A DNA stretch of 64,000 bases from JACDAE01 sp963744875 (GTDB lineage Bacteria; Chloroflexota; Ktedonobacteria; Ktedonobacterales; Ktedonobacteraceae). Location: NCBI GenBank assembly GCA_963744875.1, contig CAVUVQ010000025.1, positions 51,009-115,008 of the forward strand, written 5' to 3'. Both the position numbers and the translations under genes were made by a program. Below, in pieces: positions 27,009-35,684 of this stretch; position 1 is the stretch's first letter, and every line of letters starts with the position of its first letter. Below the pieces are notes generated by a model that was not told where the DNA came from, did not search any database, and saw only the letters and a program-made list of their open reading frames with translations.

Positions 27009-28358
27009 ATGCCTTCCCACGTCCATGCAGCAACCGGACTCAGTTCCGTTCCCAGCGCCTATGCCAGTTATGACGCGATGGGCAACATGACTTGTCGCAA
27101 TGTCAGCAGTTCGAGTTCGCAGAGTTGTGCCAGTGCAACGCAAACGGGCGCGACGATGACCTACGACAACGAAGGTCGGCTCAGCAGTTGGAAGGCCCCT
27201 CAGGGAAGCACCGGCACCGATCAGTTCCTCTACGACAACGAAGGCAACCGGGTCTTGCAGCGCAGCAGCACCTCAAGCGTGAGCGATACCATCACCTTTG
27301 ATGGCTATAGCGAAGTCGTGATCACGGGAGGAAGCTCGACGATCACCAACTACTTCAGTGTGGCCGGACAGCGCGTGGCGATGCGCAAAGGAGCCATCCT
27401 GTCGTATCTGCTGCCGGATTTCCTGGGCAGTAGCAGTGTGGCGCTCAACAATAATGGGACCATCCAGGCGGTGCAACTGTACGCACCCTATGGCTCCTCG
27501 CGCTACACGGACCAGGTGATGCCGACTGATTACAACTTTACGGGGCAACGGCTCGATAGTCAGACGGGGTTGTTGTACTATAATGCACGCTACTACGATC
27601 CCGTGAGTGGACGCTTCATCAGTTCGGACATGGTACAGAACAACACGAAGGGCATGGACTCCTACGCCTATGTGGGAGACAATCCCATCGTGCGAACCGA
27701 TCCGAGTGGGAAGTGTTGGCTCTTATGTACGATGCTCATTGGAGCGGCCATCGGAGCCGTTGTTGGGGTGGCGTCGACTGTGGTGATGGGAGCGATTAGC
27801 GGGAAGATGCCCTCAGGAGGACAGATAGCGCAGGCGGCAGTGACGGGAGCCGTAGCAGGAGCGATTACCGGATTAGCGGGACCGGAGGCGGGACCACTTG
27901 CCAGAATCGCAGCGGGGGCAGTAGCCAATGCGGCGGGACAGGCGGTGGGCAATGCGATGCAAGGCAAACCGATCATGGATGGGGTTGGACAAGCGGCGAT
28001 CACAGGCGCGATCACAGGTGGCGTGATGGAGGGAGCAGGAGCGCTGGTTGGGAAGATCGGTGAGGGGCTGCAAGATGGGGCATCATCGATGTTAGAAGAT
28101 GTACATTGCAGTTTTACGCCATCTACCCCTGTCACCACGAACCATGGAAAGCAGTCCATTGGCACATTGAAAGTGGGAGAAAAGGTTCTGGCCTATAATC
28201 CCAAAACGAAGAAGATGGAATTGCAACCGATCCTACACGTCTGGATCACTCAGGACAAGGATCTGGTCAATCTCACCATTACAACACCTTCTAGTCAGGG
28301 CCGTGCTGCGAAACCTAGCAGTGAAGTGATCCACACCAACATCCATTATCAGCAATGA
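27009..28358 (+). CDS. Rhs-family protein with core repeat and truncated HINT domain
   Basis: C-terminal part of a polymorphic-toxin carrier. It has YD repeats (residues 20-80), then the Rhs core hallmark GLLYYNARYYDPVSGRFISSD (about 185-205) and DPSG, where the variable toxin normally starts. This is followed by a Gly/Ala-rich, membrane-like stretch (about 238-355) and a HINT-type autoprocessing domain starting with Cys in CSFTPSTPV and TLKVGEKVLAYN. The domain stops early, after EVIHTN. A further 32 codons in the -1 frame (28355-28453) look like a residual tip. The N-terminus is lost, so export by the usual route is doubtful. An Imm11-like gene follows. Confidence 0.75.
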   Translation: MPSHVHAATGLSSVPSAYASYDAMGNMTCRNVSSSSSQSCASATQTGATMTYDNEGRLSSWKAPQGSTGTDQFLYDNEGNRVLQRSSTSSVSDTITFDGYSEVVITGGSSTITNYFSVAGQRVAMRKGAILSYLLPDFLGSSSVALNNNGTIQAVQLYAPYGSSRYTDQVMPTDYNFTGQRLDSQTGLLYYNARYYDPVSGRFISSDMVQNNTKGMDSYAYVGDNPIVRTDPSGKCWLLCTMLIGAAIGAVVGVASTVVMGAISGKMPSGGQIAQAAVTGAVAGAITGLAGPEAGPLARIAAGAVANAAGQAVGNAMQGKPIMDGVGQAAITGAITGGVMEGAGALVGKIGEGLQDGASSMLEDVHCSFTPSTPVTTNHGKQSIGTLKVGEKVLAYNPKTKKMELQPILHVWITQDKDLVNLTITTPSSQGRAAKPSSEVIHTNIHYQQ

Positions 28359-28453
28359 ACGCTATAACAAATGCTCTAGATATTGCTAATGCATACATCG
28401 CTGACCTTGGTTCACAGGTTTTACATAATGCAGAAGCGATACGAGTTAGTTAA
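28355..28453 (+). pseudogene. Possible remnant of the Rhs toxin tip
   Basis: Overlaps the Rhs stop in the -1 frame: 32 codons reading ITNALDIANAYIADLGSQ and a short hydrophilic end, then TAA. Just beyond the stop the same frame gives NGAHNASFVN. There is no ribosome-binding site. It looks like coding sequence joined by a frameshift, not a separate gene; the toxin class cannot be identified. Confidence 0.35.
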
Positions 28454-28614
28454 AATGGTGCTCATAATGCCTCATTTGTAAATTGAGGAGAAGGAAGGAG
28501 AAAGCATCGAAGAATACATGAGTAAAAGAGCTTTTCAAAAAGATAGATACTCATGTATTCTTTGCCTATTCATTGCTCAGCACTTGTTTTGTGAGCTTTA
28601 CTTCAGGGGGAGAA

Positions 28615-29886
28615 ATGTACTATTTACTCTTATATGCGTTGCCGGATGAAGGGAAAGATGTTCCCTTTATCGAAGCGTTGGAACCGGAGATCTGTACAGC
28701 ATTTGTACGCAAGCAAAAAATTCCAGAAGAAGTTCCTGTTCTCAACTTTCTGATTGATCCAGCGTGTCTTCATCTGGATTATCTTCGTAGTCGCAATACC
28801 TTTGATGGATATGTATGCTCAGCGCGTTTTCTGACCCTACTCACACATGAAAATGTTCCGTATCGTGCCTATCCGGCTCAATTGATAGATATCGTCACGC
28901 GAGATGTCCTCTCTCGCGATTACTCGTTCTGGATGCCAGAAGAAATCGAGAACACGATTGACTGGGAGCACTCCGATGTCTGGATTGATCCCATCTCTGG
29001 ATGGAAGCAATTGACCCGGCTGGTGCTGACGAAGGAAGGTGAGGCGTCTGCACCTCTCCTGTTTAAAGTGAAAGAAAAAAGGCATCTTCTGGTTGATGAA
29101 GCGATCCGTCTCAAATGTCTGCAGGCAGAAATAAAAGGAGTCGCTTTTGCCCCGTTGAATGCCCTGTTTCATCCGGAAAGAGGAATTGAATTGCTGGAAG
29201 TTGAGCAACAGGTGCAAAATCACCCAGATGATTGGAAAGCATGGCATCGTTTGAGTGATGTCTTCATGTTATTACATCGCTATCAAGAAAGTCTGGATGC
29301 TATCATTCATGCCTTGATAATTGAAGAAGGAGTTTCAAAATTATGGTATAGTAAAGGGAATCTGTTGGCCCGTCTGCAGCAGCCACAAGAGGCGCTAGAA
29401 GCCGTGAGAAGGGCAACGGAGCTTGACGCTCAGAGCTTTGCATGGGGGGATTACAGTCGTCTGTTACGAGAATTGGGGCGAACGCAGGAAGCGGTCGAAG
29501 TCGCCAAACACTTTGTGCAGCTTCGGGGTGACAGCTCCCTCGCCTGGTTGACATTAGGAAATGCGTATGCGGCAAGAGGAGACAACGAGGAAGCACTAGA
29601 GGCATTTGAAAAAGTATTGAGCCTGGGAAAGGGAGGACCATCGACAGGCATTGAGAAAGTGTCTATCCCTCAAGCAGAGGTGCTTTCACGTCTGGGTCGA
29701 TATGAGGAAGCTCTTGCAGTCTATAATCATCGGGCCTTATCCTCTTCGCAAGACAGTGAAGTATGGAAGGCGAAAGCACGAGTACTACGAATACTGGGAC
29801 GGCACGATGAGGAAATACAAGCAGAACACAAAGCACAGGAATTGGAAGACCGGAAAGCAAAGAATTTGCAGGCACGGCCTCGCTAG
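28615..29886 (+). CDS. Imm11 (DUF1629)-like immunity domain fused to TPR repeats
   Basis: Cytoplasmic protein of 423 residues. The first 185 residues resemble the Imm11 family of polymorphic-toxin immunity proteins (SDVWIDPISGWKQLTRLVL, then LLVDEAIRLKCLQAEIKGVAF near the domain end). Residues about 200-415 are TPR helices (WKAWHRLSDVFMLLHRYQES, WLTLGNAYAARGDNEEALEA, LGRYEEALAVY). The ATG at 28615 is preceded by GGGGGAG and starts the conserved domain. Its place right after the Rhs/HINT toxin end is the classical toxin-immunity order. Imm11 assignment is by pattern and moderately sure; TPR is clear. Confidence 0.75.
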   Translation: MYYLLLYALPDEGKDVPFIEALEPEICTAFVRKQKIPEEVPVLNFLIDPACLHLDYLRSRNTFDGYVCSARFLTLLTHENVPYRAYPAQLIDIVTRDVLSRDYSFWMPEEIENTIDWEHSDVWIDPISGWKQLTRLVLTKEGEASAPLLFKVKEKRHLLVDEAIRLKCLQAEIKGVAFAPLNALFHPERGIELLEVEQQVQNHPDDWKAWHRLSDVFMLLHRYQESLDAIIHALIIEEGVSKLWYSKGNLLARLQQPQEALEAVRRATELDAQSFAWGDYSRLLRELGRTQEAVEVAKHFVQLRGDSSLAWLTLGNAYAARGDNEEALEAFEKVLSLGKGGPSTGIEKVSIPQAEVLSRLGRYEEALAVYNHRALSSSQDSEVWKAKARVLRILGRHDEEIQAEHKAQELEDRKAKNLQARPR

Positions 29887-29950
29887 GTGCGCAATAAGGA
29901 AAAATGTGGTTACTGCAAGAACGCTTTATGTGTATCGAGATCATTGTGAT

Positions 29951-30127
29951 GGTTGATAGGCTCAGTAAGCCGACTCTAAAGGAAGCCGAAACTCTCAGTG
30001 GGACAGGAAGGATCAAGAAGCGAAAGCTGCTGGCCGAAAGGCAACAGAAAACGATAACTGAGTAGATAGAGCCGAAGACGGAAATACTCACGCCGAAAGG
30101 TGGCCGACGTGATCCTGGTGCATCACC
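29951..30127 (+). ncRNA. Candidate structured RNA, HEARO/omegaRNA-like
   Basis: Non-coding stretch with many GNRA-capped helices. Seen directly: GGCT/AGCC around 29959-29971; AGC-GAAA-GCT at 30019-30028; CTG-GCC-GAAA-GGC-aa-CAG at 30030-30047; CGCC-GAAA-GGTG at 30091-30102; GTGAT/ATCAC at 30109-30126. Long-range pairs enclose them: CTCTA (29974-29978) with TAGAG (30067-30071), and CTCAGT (29994-29999) with ACTGAG (30057-30062). Ktedonobacteria are known to carry many stand-alone HEARO (IscB-associated) RNAs, and this dense GAAA-loop architecture recalls them. No IscB gene is present. Identification is tentative; a group II intron remnant is the alternative. Confidence 0.4.
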
Positions 30128-30402
30128 CAAAGAACGCTGTAAAGGAACTCTATGAGAGGTTGATGACATTTCATTTTGGAACAGCATATGGTAGTATTTT
30201 TCGTCAGGTTGATGCACTAACTCGGAATGAACTTCTTGTTGTAATAGAACATGCTCAAACGAACGAATTGATTATCAAGGAGCGAAAACGGAGTGTATCG
30301 GGCGAGGTCTAGACCTTTTTCGAATGGTCATCGTTCACCGGGAAGCAGCAAAAGTAAAAGTGCGGGAGAGTTCTGTAAAGGCAATTGACACATTTGGTAA
30401 AG

Positions 30403-30436
30403 GAGCCTTGTAAGCCCACTTATGAGGCTCTTTTTT
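30403..30436 (+). terminator. Rho-independent terminator
   Basis: GAGCCT (30403-30408) pairs with AGGCTC (30425-30430), followed directly by TTTTTT. It closes whatever is transcribed from the structured-RNA region; no other gene lies between 29887 and 30744 that I can support. Confidence 0.65.
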
Positions 30437-30573
30437 GACACCTTAATTGACACCCTATTAGCGATATCAGTGTAGACTTTTCTAGACCTTCATAGATTGA
30501 TTTTTATGAGGAATGAGCTTGAAGAGCGCTGATTGGATGGTCTGAGCAAGTCATAACCCATCTTTATGGCCCC

Positions 30574-30602
30574 TTGACAGATGGCTCATATACTATTAAA
30601 AT
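30574..30602 (+). promoter_or_regulatory. Sigma70-type promoter of mgsA
   Basis: TTGACA (30574-30579), 17-base spacer, TAAAAT (30597-30602). The leader to the mgsA ATG is about 135 bases. Confidence 0.6.
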
Positions 30603-30744
30603 GTAAGTATGAAAGTAAGTGTAAAATGTACACGATTGAAATAGACCCTTTATCCTGAGATGTTGGAGCTTAGCAAGCAATCTACGTTCAGTCAAAGGAA
30701 ATATGAGAGCTTGTGAGAACGAGATAGAAAAAGGATAAAACCGC

Positions 30745-31176
30745 ATGCAGAAGAAAACAATCGCCCTTGTGGCGCACGATAGTAAAAAGTTGGAACTTTT
30801 AGAATGGGCAACCTTTAATAAACACCTGTTATCGCAATATAACTTGTATGCAACAGGAACTACGGGCGCTCTATTGGAGCAGAACGTCGGGATCAAAGTC
30901 CATAAATTGCAGAGTGGACCATTGGGTGGAGATCAGCAGATTGGCGCGAAGATCTCAGAACAGGAGATTGATTTTCTCGTCTTCTTCTGGGATCCGCTCA
31001 TAACGCAACCTCACGATACCGATGTGAAGGCGCTCCTGCGTATCTCCGTGGTCTGGAATATTCCGGTTGCCTGTAATCGTGCGTCGGCTGATTATATGAT
31101 CACATCGCCTCTCCTTTCAAACGAGTATCAGCCCCAGCTACCTGATTACCAGGAGCATAAAACGCGAGCCATATAA
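30745..31176 (+). CDS. mgsA: Methylglyoxal synthase
   Basis: Converts dihydroxyacetone phosphate to methylglyoxal and phosphate, a bypass of lower glycolysis under phosphate limitation. The 143-residue protein shows the family blocks ALVAHD, ATGTTG for phosphate binding, SGPLGGDQQIGA with the catalytic Asp, and the second Asp in FFWDPL, followed by the IPVACNRASAD region. Length is normal. AAGGAT lies before the ATG and a consensus promoter is upstream. It converges on a small membrane-protein gene. Confidence 0.95.
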   Translation: MQKKTIALVAHDSKKLELLEWATFNKHLLSQYNLYATGTTGALLEQNVGIKVHKLQSGPLGGDQQIGAKISEQEIDFLVFFWDPLITQPHDTDVKALLRISVVWNIPVACNRASADYMITSPLLSNEYQPQLPDYQEHKTRAI

Positions 31177-31186
31177 TCCCATCCGG

Positions 31187-31594
31187 TTAATCACCGATGA
31201 GAAAGACAAACATCAAAGGAATACCGATGAACAATAAGGACAGGAGCGAGCTATACCAGCTCGTTCCTGTCCAGTAGAGATTGACGCGAACAGTATAGGG
31301 AACATCTAGTTGGGCAAAAATCGCGAGGATGCCTCCCATCGCGAAGGAGCCAACAAATCCCATTGCCAGAGCTTCCACGCTCTTTTTGACACTGCGTATT
31401 CCTCGTGCCAGAAGACTGCCAACCACTGCGAGTAGAATGATTGCAAGCAAGAAGAGAAGAACGCTTGTGATGCCTGTTGCCGTGCCACTGGCGATAGCTG
31501 AAAACACCGGAAACGTGAGTGCCCCCGTCAGAGATAGGAGGAATAAGACAATGAGAGCGACAAGTGTTTTGGATACGACTGTTCCTAAATTCAT
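31187..31594 (-). CDS. Small membrane protein of unknown function
   Basis: A 135-residue protein with four predicted transmembrane helices (about 8-28, 35-62, 75-95, 110-134). No known family is recognised. The start is taken at the ATG at 31594 (MNLGTVV), with TAGGAG eight bases upstream; an ATG seven codons earlier lacks a site. It ends 10 bases from the convergent mgsA stop. The 290 bases upstream contain only a repeat fragment (31805-31837) before the B12 promoter. Confidence 0.65.
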   Translation of the reverse strand: MNLGTVVSKTLVALIVLFLLSLTGALTFPVFSAIASGTATGITSVLLFLLAIILLAVVGSLLARGIRSVKKSVEALAMGFVGSFAMGGILAIFAQLDVPYTVRVNLYWTGTSWYSSLLSLLFIGIPLMFVFLIGD

Positions 31595-31804
31595 ATAGCC
31601 AACTCCTATGCGCATAATTACAACATTTTAATTGTATAAACGAACCGGGATAAGAGGAAGATCAAAAGATGTATAATTATAGATATAAGTGGTGCGCCAC
31701 TTCTTGTTTTTTGAGATAGAATAGGATAAATGGTGGGATTTGATGAGGAGCCATGAGGGCCATGAGAAGATGAGGAGTGAGAACGATGAGAATGATGAGG
31801 AACA

Positions 31805-31837
31805 CGGGTTTGTTCGCTCCGCTCACCGCACCCCTAC
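31805..31837 (+). repeat. Dispersed repeat fragment, second copy
   Basis: Near copy of 11645-11677, same orientation, four differences. It lies in the divergent spacer ahead of the cobalamin riboswitch promoter. Confidence 0.55.
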
Positions 31838-31885
31838 TATGGGTGAGGCCGGGGTTCCACCTGAAACTTCTATACATTTCCACAT

Positions 31886-31914
31886 TTGACATCCATTCCC
31901 CTGACTCATATACT
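31886..31914 (+). promoter_or_regulatory. btuC: Promoter of the cobalamin-riboswitch operon
   Basis: TTGACA (31886-31891), exactly 17 bases, TATACT (31909-31914). The expected transcript starts about 30 bases ahead of the riboswitch P1 stem. Confidence 0.7.
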
Positions 31915-31950
31915 ATTCCCAGATTGCCACGGGTGGCCCAATCATACATG

Positions 31951-32125
31951 GTTGGGCAGAATAGGGAAGTCGGTGCGAATCCGACGCAGTCGCGCTACTG
32001 TAACTGGTGAGTTGTTCTCCCACCTGTATTAAATACAGAAGTATGCCACTATCTTTAACCAATGGTAGAGATGGGAAGGCTGGATGAGCCGCGTTTGCAA
32101 CCAGAAGCCAGGAGACCTGCCCAAC
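31951..32125 (+). promoter_or_regulatory. Cobalamin (adenosylcobalamin) riboswitch
   Basis: Conserved core elements are present in order: GGGAAGTCGGTGCGAATCC, then GACGCAGTCGCGCTACTGTA, and the 3' B12-box-like AGCCAGGAGACCTGCC. The closing stem P1 is nine perfect pairs, GTTGGGCAG (31951-31959) with CTGCCCAAC (32117-32125). Downstream, TCCTT (32177-32181) can pair either with AAGG of an upstream arm (GAAGG, 32167-32171) or with the ribosome-binding AAGGA (32189-32193) of the permease gene, suggesting translational control. High cobalamin would be expected to shut off the importer. Confidence 0.93.
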
Positions 32126-32198
32126 GGGCATGTATTGATCGTTGTAGTTATAGAATGCAGCGGTTTGAAGGTACGCTCCTTCGCGTTTAAGGATCGGT

Positions 32199-33302
32199 AT
32201 GAAACTTGCGACACCACCCACATCTTCTGTGGTACCTGAACAGCAACGGAAACAAACACGTGTGCTTACTCCACCTCTCGTTTTCCTGTTACTTGCCATA
32301 TCCCTGGTTTTTGTTATTCTGCTTGGTGTAAGTTTTGGTTCGGTTGCTATTCCGCTGCCGACTATTGTACAGATTCTCTTGAATAGTACGCACCTGTTTC
32401 ACTTTCAGCAAAGCTGGGACCCTTCCGCTGAATTGATTGTCTTACAGGTACGAATGCCCGTTGTAATTGGTGCGGGCCTGGTTGGTGCAGCGCTTGGTGT
32501 TGCGGGCGTGATTTTCCAGGGCGTATTGCGCAATCCGCTGGCCGATCCCTATCTGCTGGGGACATCGTCGGGAGCTGCATTGGGAGCCGCTATTGCCTTT
32601 GTTCTGCCGATTGATACCGTCTTTGGTCCTTTCTTCACTCTCACGCCGCTGCTGGCATTTGTGGGAGCATTAGTCACCGTCTTGTTGGTGTATATGCTGG
32701 CACGTACGGATGGACATATTCCGGTCGTCACGTTATTGCTTGCAGGCGTGGTGATCAATGCGGTTATGGTCGCATTCCAGACGCTCATTCTGACGCTGAG
32801 TCCCAGGGCGAGCTTTGGGGTTCAGGCACTTTTTAACTGGCTCTCCGGCGGTATCGCGGTAACGAGTTGGCAGCCAGTGATCATTGTGGGAATAATTATT
32901 GTGGTTGGTATTGCGTGTGCGCTGGGTTTTCCGGGCGTTCTGGATGCGTTTGCGTTGGGTGAAGAGAGCGCGGCCCATCTCGGATTGCGCGTCGAATGGT
33001 ACAAGCTCTTTTTTATTGCGCTGGCATCGCTTATTACGGCTGCCGCGGTCTCTATTAGCGGCCTGATTGGATTTGTGGGTCTGGTGATACCACATATGAT
33101 GCGCCTTATACTGGGACCGGGACATCGTTTGTTGTTGCCAGCTTCCGCGTTCGCCGGAGCGATCTTTCTGATCCTGGCCGATCTGCTGGCGCGGGTAATT
33201 ATTGCGCCAGCGGTGCTGCCTGTCGGCATCTTTACTGCACTGGTGGGAGCGCCATTCTTCTTGTTCCTGTTACGCCATAACAAACGGACATATCGATGGT
33301 GA
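32199..33302 (+). CDS. btuC: FecCD/BtuC-type ABC importer permease, cobalamin-regulated
   Basis: Permease of 367 residues with about ten helices, of the iron-chelate/vitamin B12 family. Family blocks are LQVRMPVVIGAGLVGAALGV, GVLRNPLADPYLLGTSSGA and the C-terminal SISGLIGFVGLVIPHMMR coupling region. Control by the cobalamin riboswitch argues for vitamin B12 or cobinamide as substrate. The ATG at 32199 has AAGGA upstream, and its stop overlaps the ATPase start. No BtuF-type binding protein follows in this operon. Confidence 0.93.
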   Translation: MKLATPPTSSVVPEQQRKQTRVLTPPLVFLLLAISLVFVILLGVSFGSVAIPLPTIVQILLNSTHLFHFQQSWDPSAELIVLQVRMPVVIGAGLVGAALGVAGVIFQGVLRNPLADPYLLGTSSGAALGAAIAFVLPIDTVFGPFFTLTPLLAFVGALVTVLLVYMLARTDGHIPVVTLLLAGVVINAVMVAFQTLILTLSPRASFGVQALFNWLSGGIAVTSWQPVIIVGIIIVVGIACALGFPGVLDAFALGEESAAHLGLRVEWYKLFFIALASLITAAAVSISGLIGFVGLVIPHMMRLILGPGHRLLLPASAFAGAIFLILADLLARVIIAPAVLPVGIFTALVGAPFFLFLLRHNKRTYRW

Positions 33303-34657
33303 AAAGAGAGCAAATAACTGAAGCGAGAGAGCCATTATTACAGGTATGTGATATTGCCTTTAGTTATGGACAGAAGATGCTTTTTCAGGGACTTTCTTTG
33401 GAGCTCAAGGGTGGAGAGATGGTAGGATTGCTGGGACCAAATGGCTCAGGCAAGACGACCTTACTGCGTTTACTCAGTGGGGTTTTACAGCCGCAGCAGG
33501 GGCAGATTTTTCTGGCGGAACGCAATCTACGCAATTGGGGAAGGCGTGGCGTTGCCCGTCGTATCGCCCTCGTGCCACAAGAACTACATATGCCATTTGC
33601 TTTCACTGTTGAGCAGATGGTGAGCCTGGGGCGCACACCTTTTGTCAAACCCTTTCTCGGATCACGTACACAATACGATCAGCGCATCGTGCAGGAAGCA
33701 ATCGAAGTCACTGGAATTGAGTCGCTGGTTGGACACATCTTTAATGAGCTGAGCGGTGGTGAACAGCAACGCGTCATGATTGCGATGGCCCTGGCACAGC
33801 AGCCATCCGTGTTGTTGCTCGATGAACCAACTTCGCATCTCGACATCAAATATCAGATTGAGACGTTAGAGCTGGTTCACAAGCTCAATGATGAGCGGGG
33901 AGTCACCGTAGTTGCCGCTATGCATGATTTAAACCTGGCGTCGCGCTATTTCCCACGCCTTCTGCTCTTCCAACGTGGGGTTGTTGCTGATGCTGGACCT
34001 GCCGAAGTGTTGGAGCCTGCACTGCTCAGCCGCGTCTATGGGATTGATGTACGTGTGGGTATTTTACGGGGAGCGCAGCATCTCAGCATCTTGCCTCCCG
34101 ATGATCAAGAGGAAATTACTGAGGACCGTCCACAACCGCTGGTGCATGTGATCGCTGGCGGCGGTTCTGGTGCACTTTTGATGCGTGCATTGGCCGATGA
34201 ACATATCCCCTTTAGTGCAGGAGCCTTAAATATCGGTGATAGTGATCATACCCTGGCGTTACGCCTCGCCACCGCTGTGATTACCGAGCAGCCCTATGCA
34301 CCTGTTTCGGCCTCTACACTGCAACGGGTAAGAGAGAGCCTTGCCCATGTCAGATTGCTGGTCCTCTGTCCTACCCCTTTCGGTCCTGGGAATCTATCCC
34401 TGCTACAGGAAGCAGTGCATTTTGTCCAGAGTGGTCGTCCGCTCGTATTGCTCGTTGCGCCGGAGATTGAGAGCATGTGTAGTGACTCTGATGGGCTTAA
34501 AAGGGACGATGCTGTGCGCGATTATACGGGTGGTGAAGCGACCCACTTGCTAACAGGACTGATGCGGGATGGCGCTATCATTGCGGAATCGGTGGGAGCA
34601 GTGCTGGATGTGATAAAAAAGCATGGCTATATGGATACTTTCAATACCTCTTCATAA
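33296..34657 (+). CDS. btuD: BtuD-type ABC ATPase with extra C-terminal domain
   Basis: ATPase subunit of the cobalamin importer. Walker A is GPNGSGKTT (near 48-56), the Q-loop and LSGGEQQRV signature (near 153) and Walker B LLLDEPTSHLD are all present. After about residue 270 comes an additional domain of about 180 residues (LVHVIAGGGSGALLMRALAD ... PTPFGPGNLSLLQEA), nucleotide-fold-like, seen in some long archaeal and chloroflexal BtuD-type proteins; its role is not known to me. The gene overlaps btuC by seven bases (ATGGTGA), indicating coupled translation. Confidence 0.9.
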   Translation: MVKREQITEAREPLLQVCDIAFSYGQKMLFQGLSLELKGGEMVGLLGPNGSGKTTLLRLLSGVLQPQQGQIFLAERNLRNWGRRGVARRIALVPQELHMPFAFTVEQMVSLGRTPFVKPFLGSRTQYDQRIVQEAIEVTGIESLVGHIFNELSGGEQQRVMIAMALAQQPSVLLLDEPTSHLDIKYQIETLELVHKLNDERGVTVVAAMHDLNLASRYFPRLLLFQRGVVADAGPAEVLEPALLSRVYGIDVRVGILRGAQHLSILPPDDQEEITEDRPQPLVHVIAGGGSGALLMRALADEHIPFSAGALNIGDSDHTLALRLATAVITEQPYAPVSASTLQRVRESLAHVRLLVLCPTPFGPGNLSLLQEAVHFVQSGRPLVLLVAPEIESMCSDSDGLKRDDAVRDYTGGEATHLLTGLMRDGAIIAESVGAVLDVIKKHGYMDTFNTSS

Positions 34658-34824
34658 AAAAATATGATGGAAACAAACAGATCAGATAACTTGCGGGCAT
34701 GGAATAAAATATGCTATTGTTAGTGTTGAGTCTGGTAGAAGTTGATTTACCTGATCAACAAGGTAATGTATCCATAGATGATACAGGCTGTCAGTATTAT
34801 TTCATGTAAAATTAGGAGGAAAGT

Positions 34825-35676
34825 ATGTCTGAGAACAAAGGATACGCGCATCCCGAGGCACTGGTCGACGCAGATTGGGTTCAGGCGCATAGTAGCGATC
34901 CCAATGTGCGTATAATCGAGGTTGATGTTACAACGAATTCGTACAATGAGGGGCATATTCCTGGCGCGGTCGCTTTCGACTGGCAGAAAGAATTGCAGGA
35001 TCAGGTTGTACGTGCGCCGATCAGCAAGGCGGCCTTGGAAGAGTTGCTGAGCAAAGCGGGTGTGAGCAGAGACACCACGATTGTGCTGTATGGTGACAAC
35101 AACAACTGGTTTGCGGCATGGGCGTTCTGGATTCTCAAATACTATGGTCATAATGATGTGCGTTTGCTAGATGGTGGTCGCGTAAAGTGGCTGGCGGACA
35201 AGCGCGAAATCACGACAGAGGTTCCTTCTTATGCCCGTACCAGTTATCAGGCCAATGAGCCACGTACCGATATTCGTGTTTTGCGCGATGAGGTAATTGC
35301 CTCGGTAGGTAAGGCAGGCATCACGCTTGTGGATGTACGTTCGCCCGGTGAATACAGTGGCGAATTGCTTGCGCCAGCCAATCTGCCGCAAGAGGGTGCG
35401 CAGCGTGGTGGGCATATTCCTGGTGCGGCCAATATTCCCTGGGCGCAGGCGGTTGCGGCAGACGGAACATTCAAGTCTGCTGATGAACTGAAGGCGTTGT
35501 ATCAGGGCAAAGGGGTAACGCCCGATAAAGAAGTAATTGCGTACTGCCGCATTGGAGAGCGCAGCAGCCACACGTGGTTTGCGTTGAGCTATCTGCTTGG
35601 ATACAACGATGTGCGCAACTATGATGGTTCCTGGACCGAGTGGGGAAGCTTGATCGGGGTGCCGATCGAGAAGTAG
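34825..35676 (+). CDS. Thiosulfate/3-mercaptopyruvate sulfurtransferase, second copy
   Basis: Tandem rhodanese of 283 residues, clearly paralogous to the enzyme at 16676 across its whole length (GYxHPExLVDxxWV, NIPWA, DGTFKSA, YDGSWTEWGS all shared). The active loop is YCRIGERSSHTW with Cys241. It differs mainly in the N-terminal domain. AGGAGGAAAG precedes the ATG. A MoaD/ThiS-like gene follows after a large palindrome, again placing a rhodanese beside a sulfur-carrier type protein. Confidence 0.93.
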   Translation: MSENKGYAHPEALVDADWVQAHSSDPNVRIIEVDVTTNSYNEGHIPGAVAFDWQKELQDQVVRAPISKAALEELLSKAGVSRDTTIVLYGDNNNWFAAWAFWILKYYGHNDVRLLDGGRVKWLADKREITTEVPSYARTSYQANEPRTDIRVLRDEVIASVGKAGITLVDVRSPGEYSGELLAPANLPQEGAQRGGHIPGAANIPWAQAVAADGTFKSADELKALYQGKGVTPDKEVIAYCRIGERSSHTWFALSYLLGYNDVRNYDGSWTEWGSLIGVPIEK

Positions 35677-35684
35677 ATCATAGA

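Noticed and set aside
29887..29950. Cys-rich reading (CGYCKN) as a remnant of an HNH/IscB zinc knuckle
   Set aside because: Only about twelve residues before a stop; too short to support.
30100..30312. 70-codon frame starting GTG within the structured-RNA region
   Set aside because: No ribosome-binding site, start lies inside an RNA helix, and no recognisable family; could be chance.
31951..32125. Possible tRNA because of GTGCGAATCC-like sequence
   Set aside because: The motif belongs to the cobalamin riboswitch core; no cloverleaf can be drawn. No tRNA or rRNA was seen anywhere in the window.
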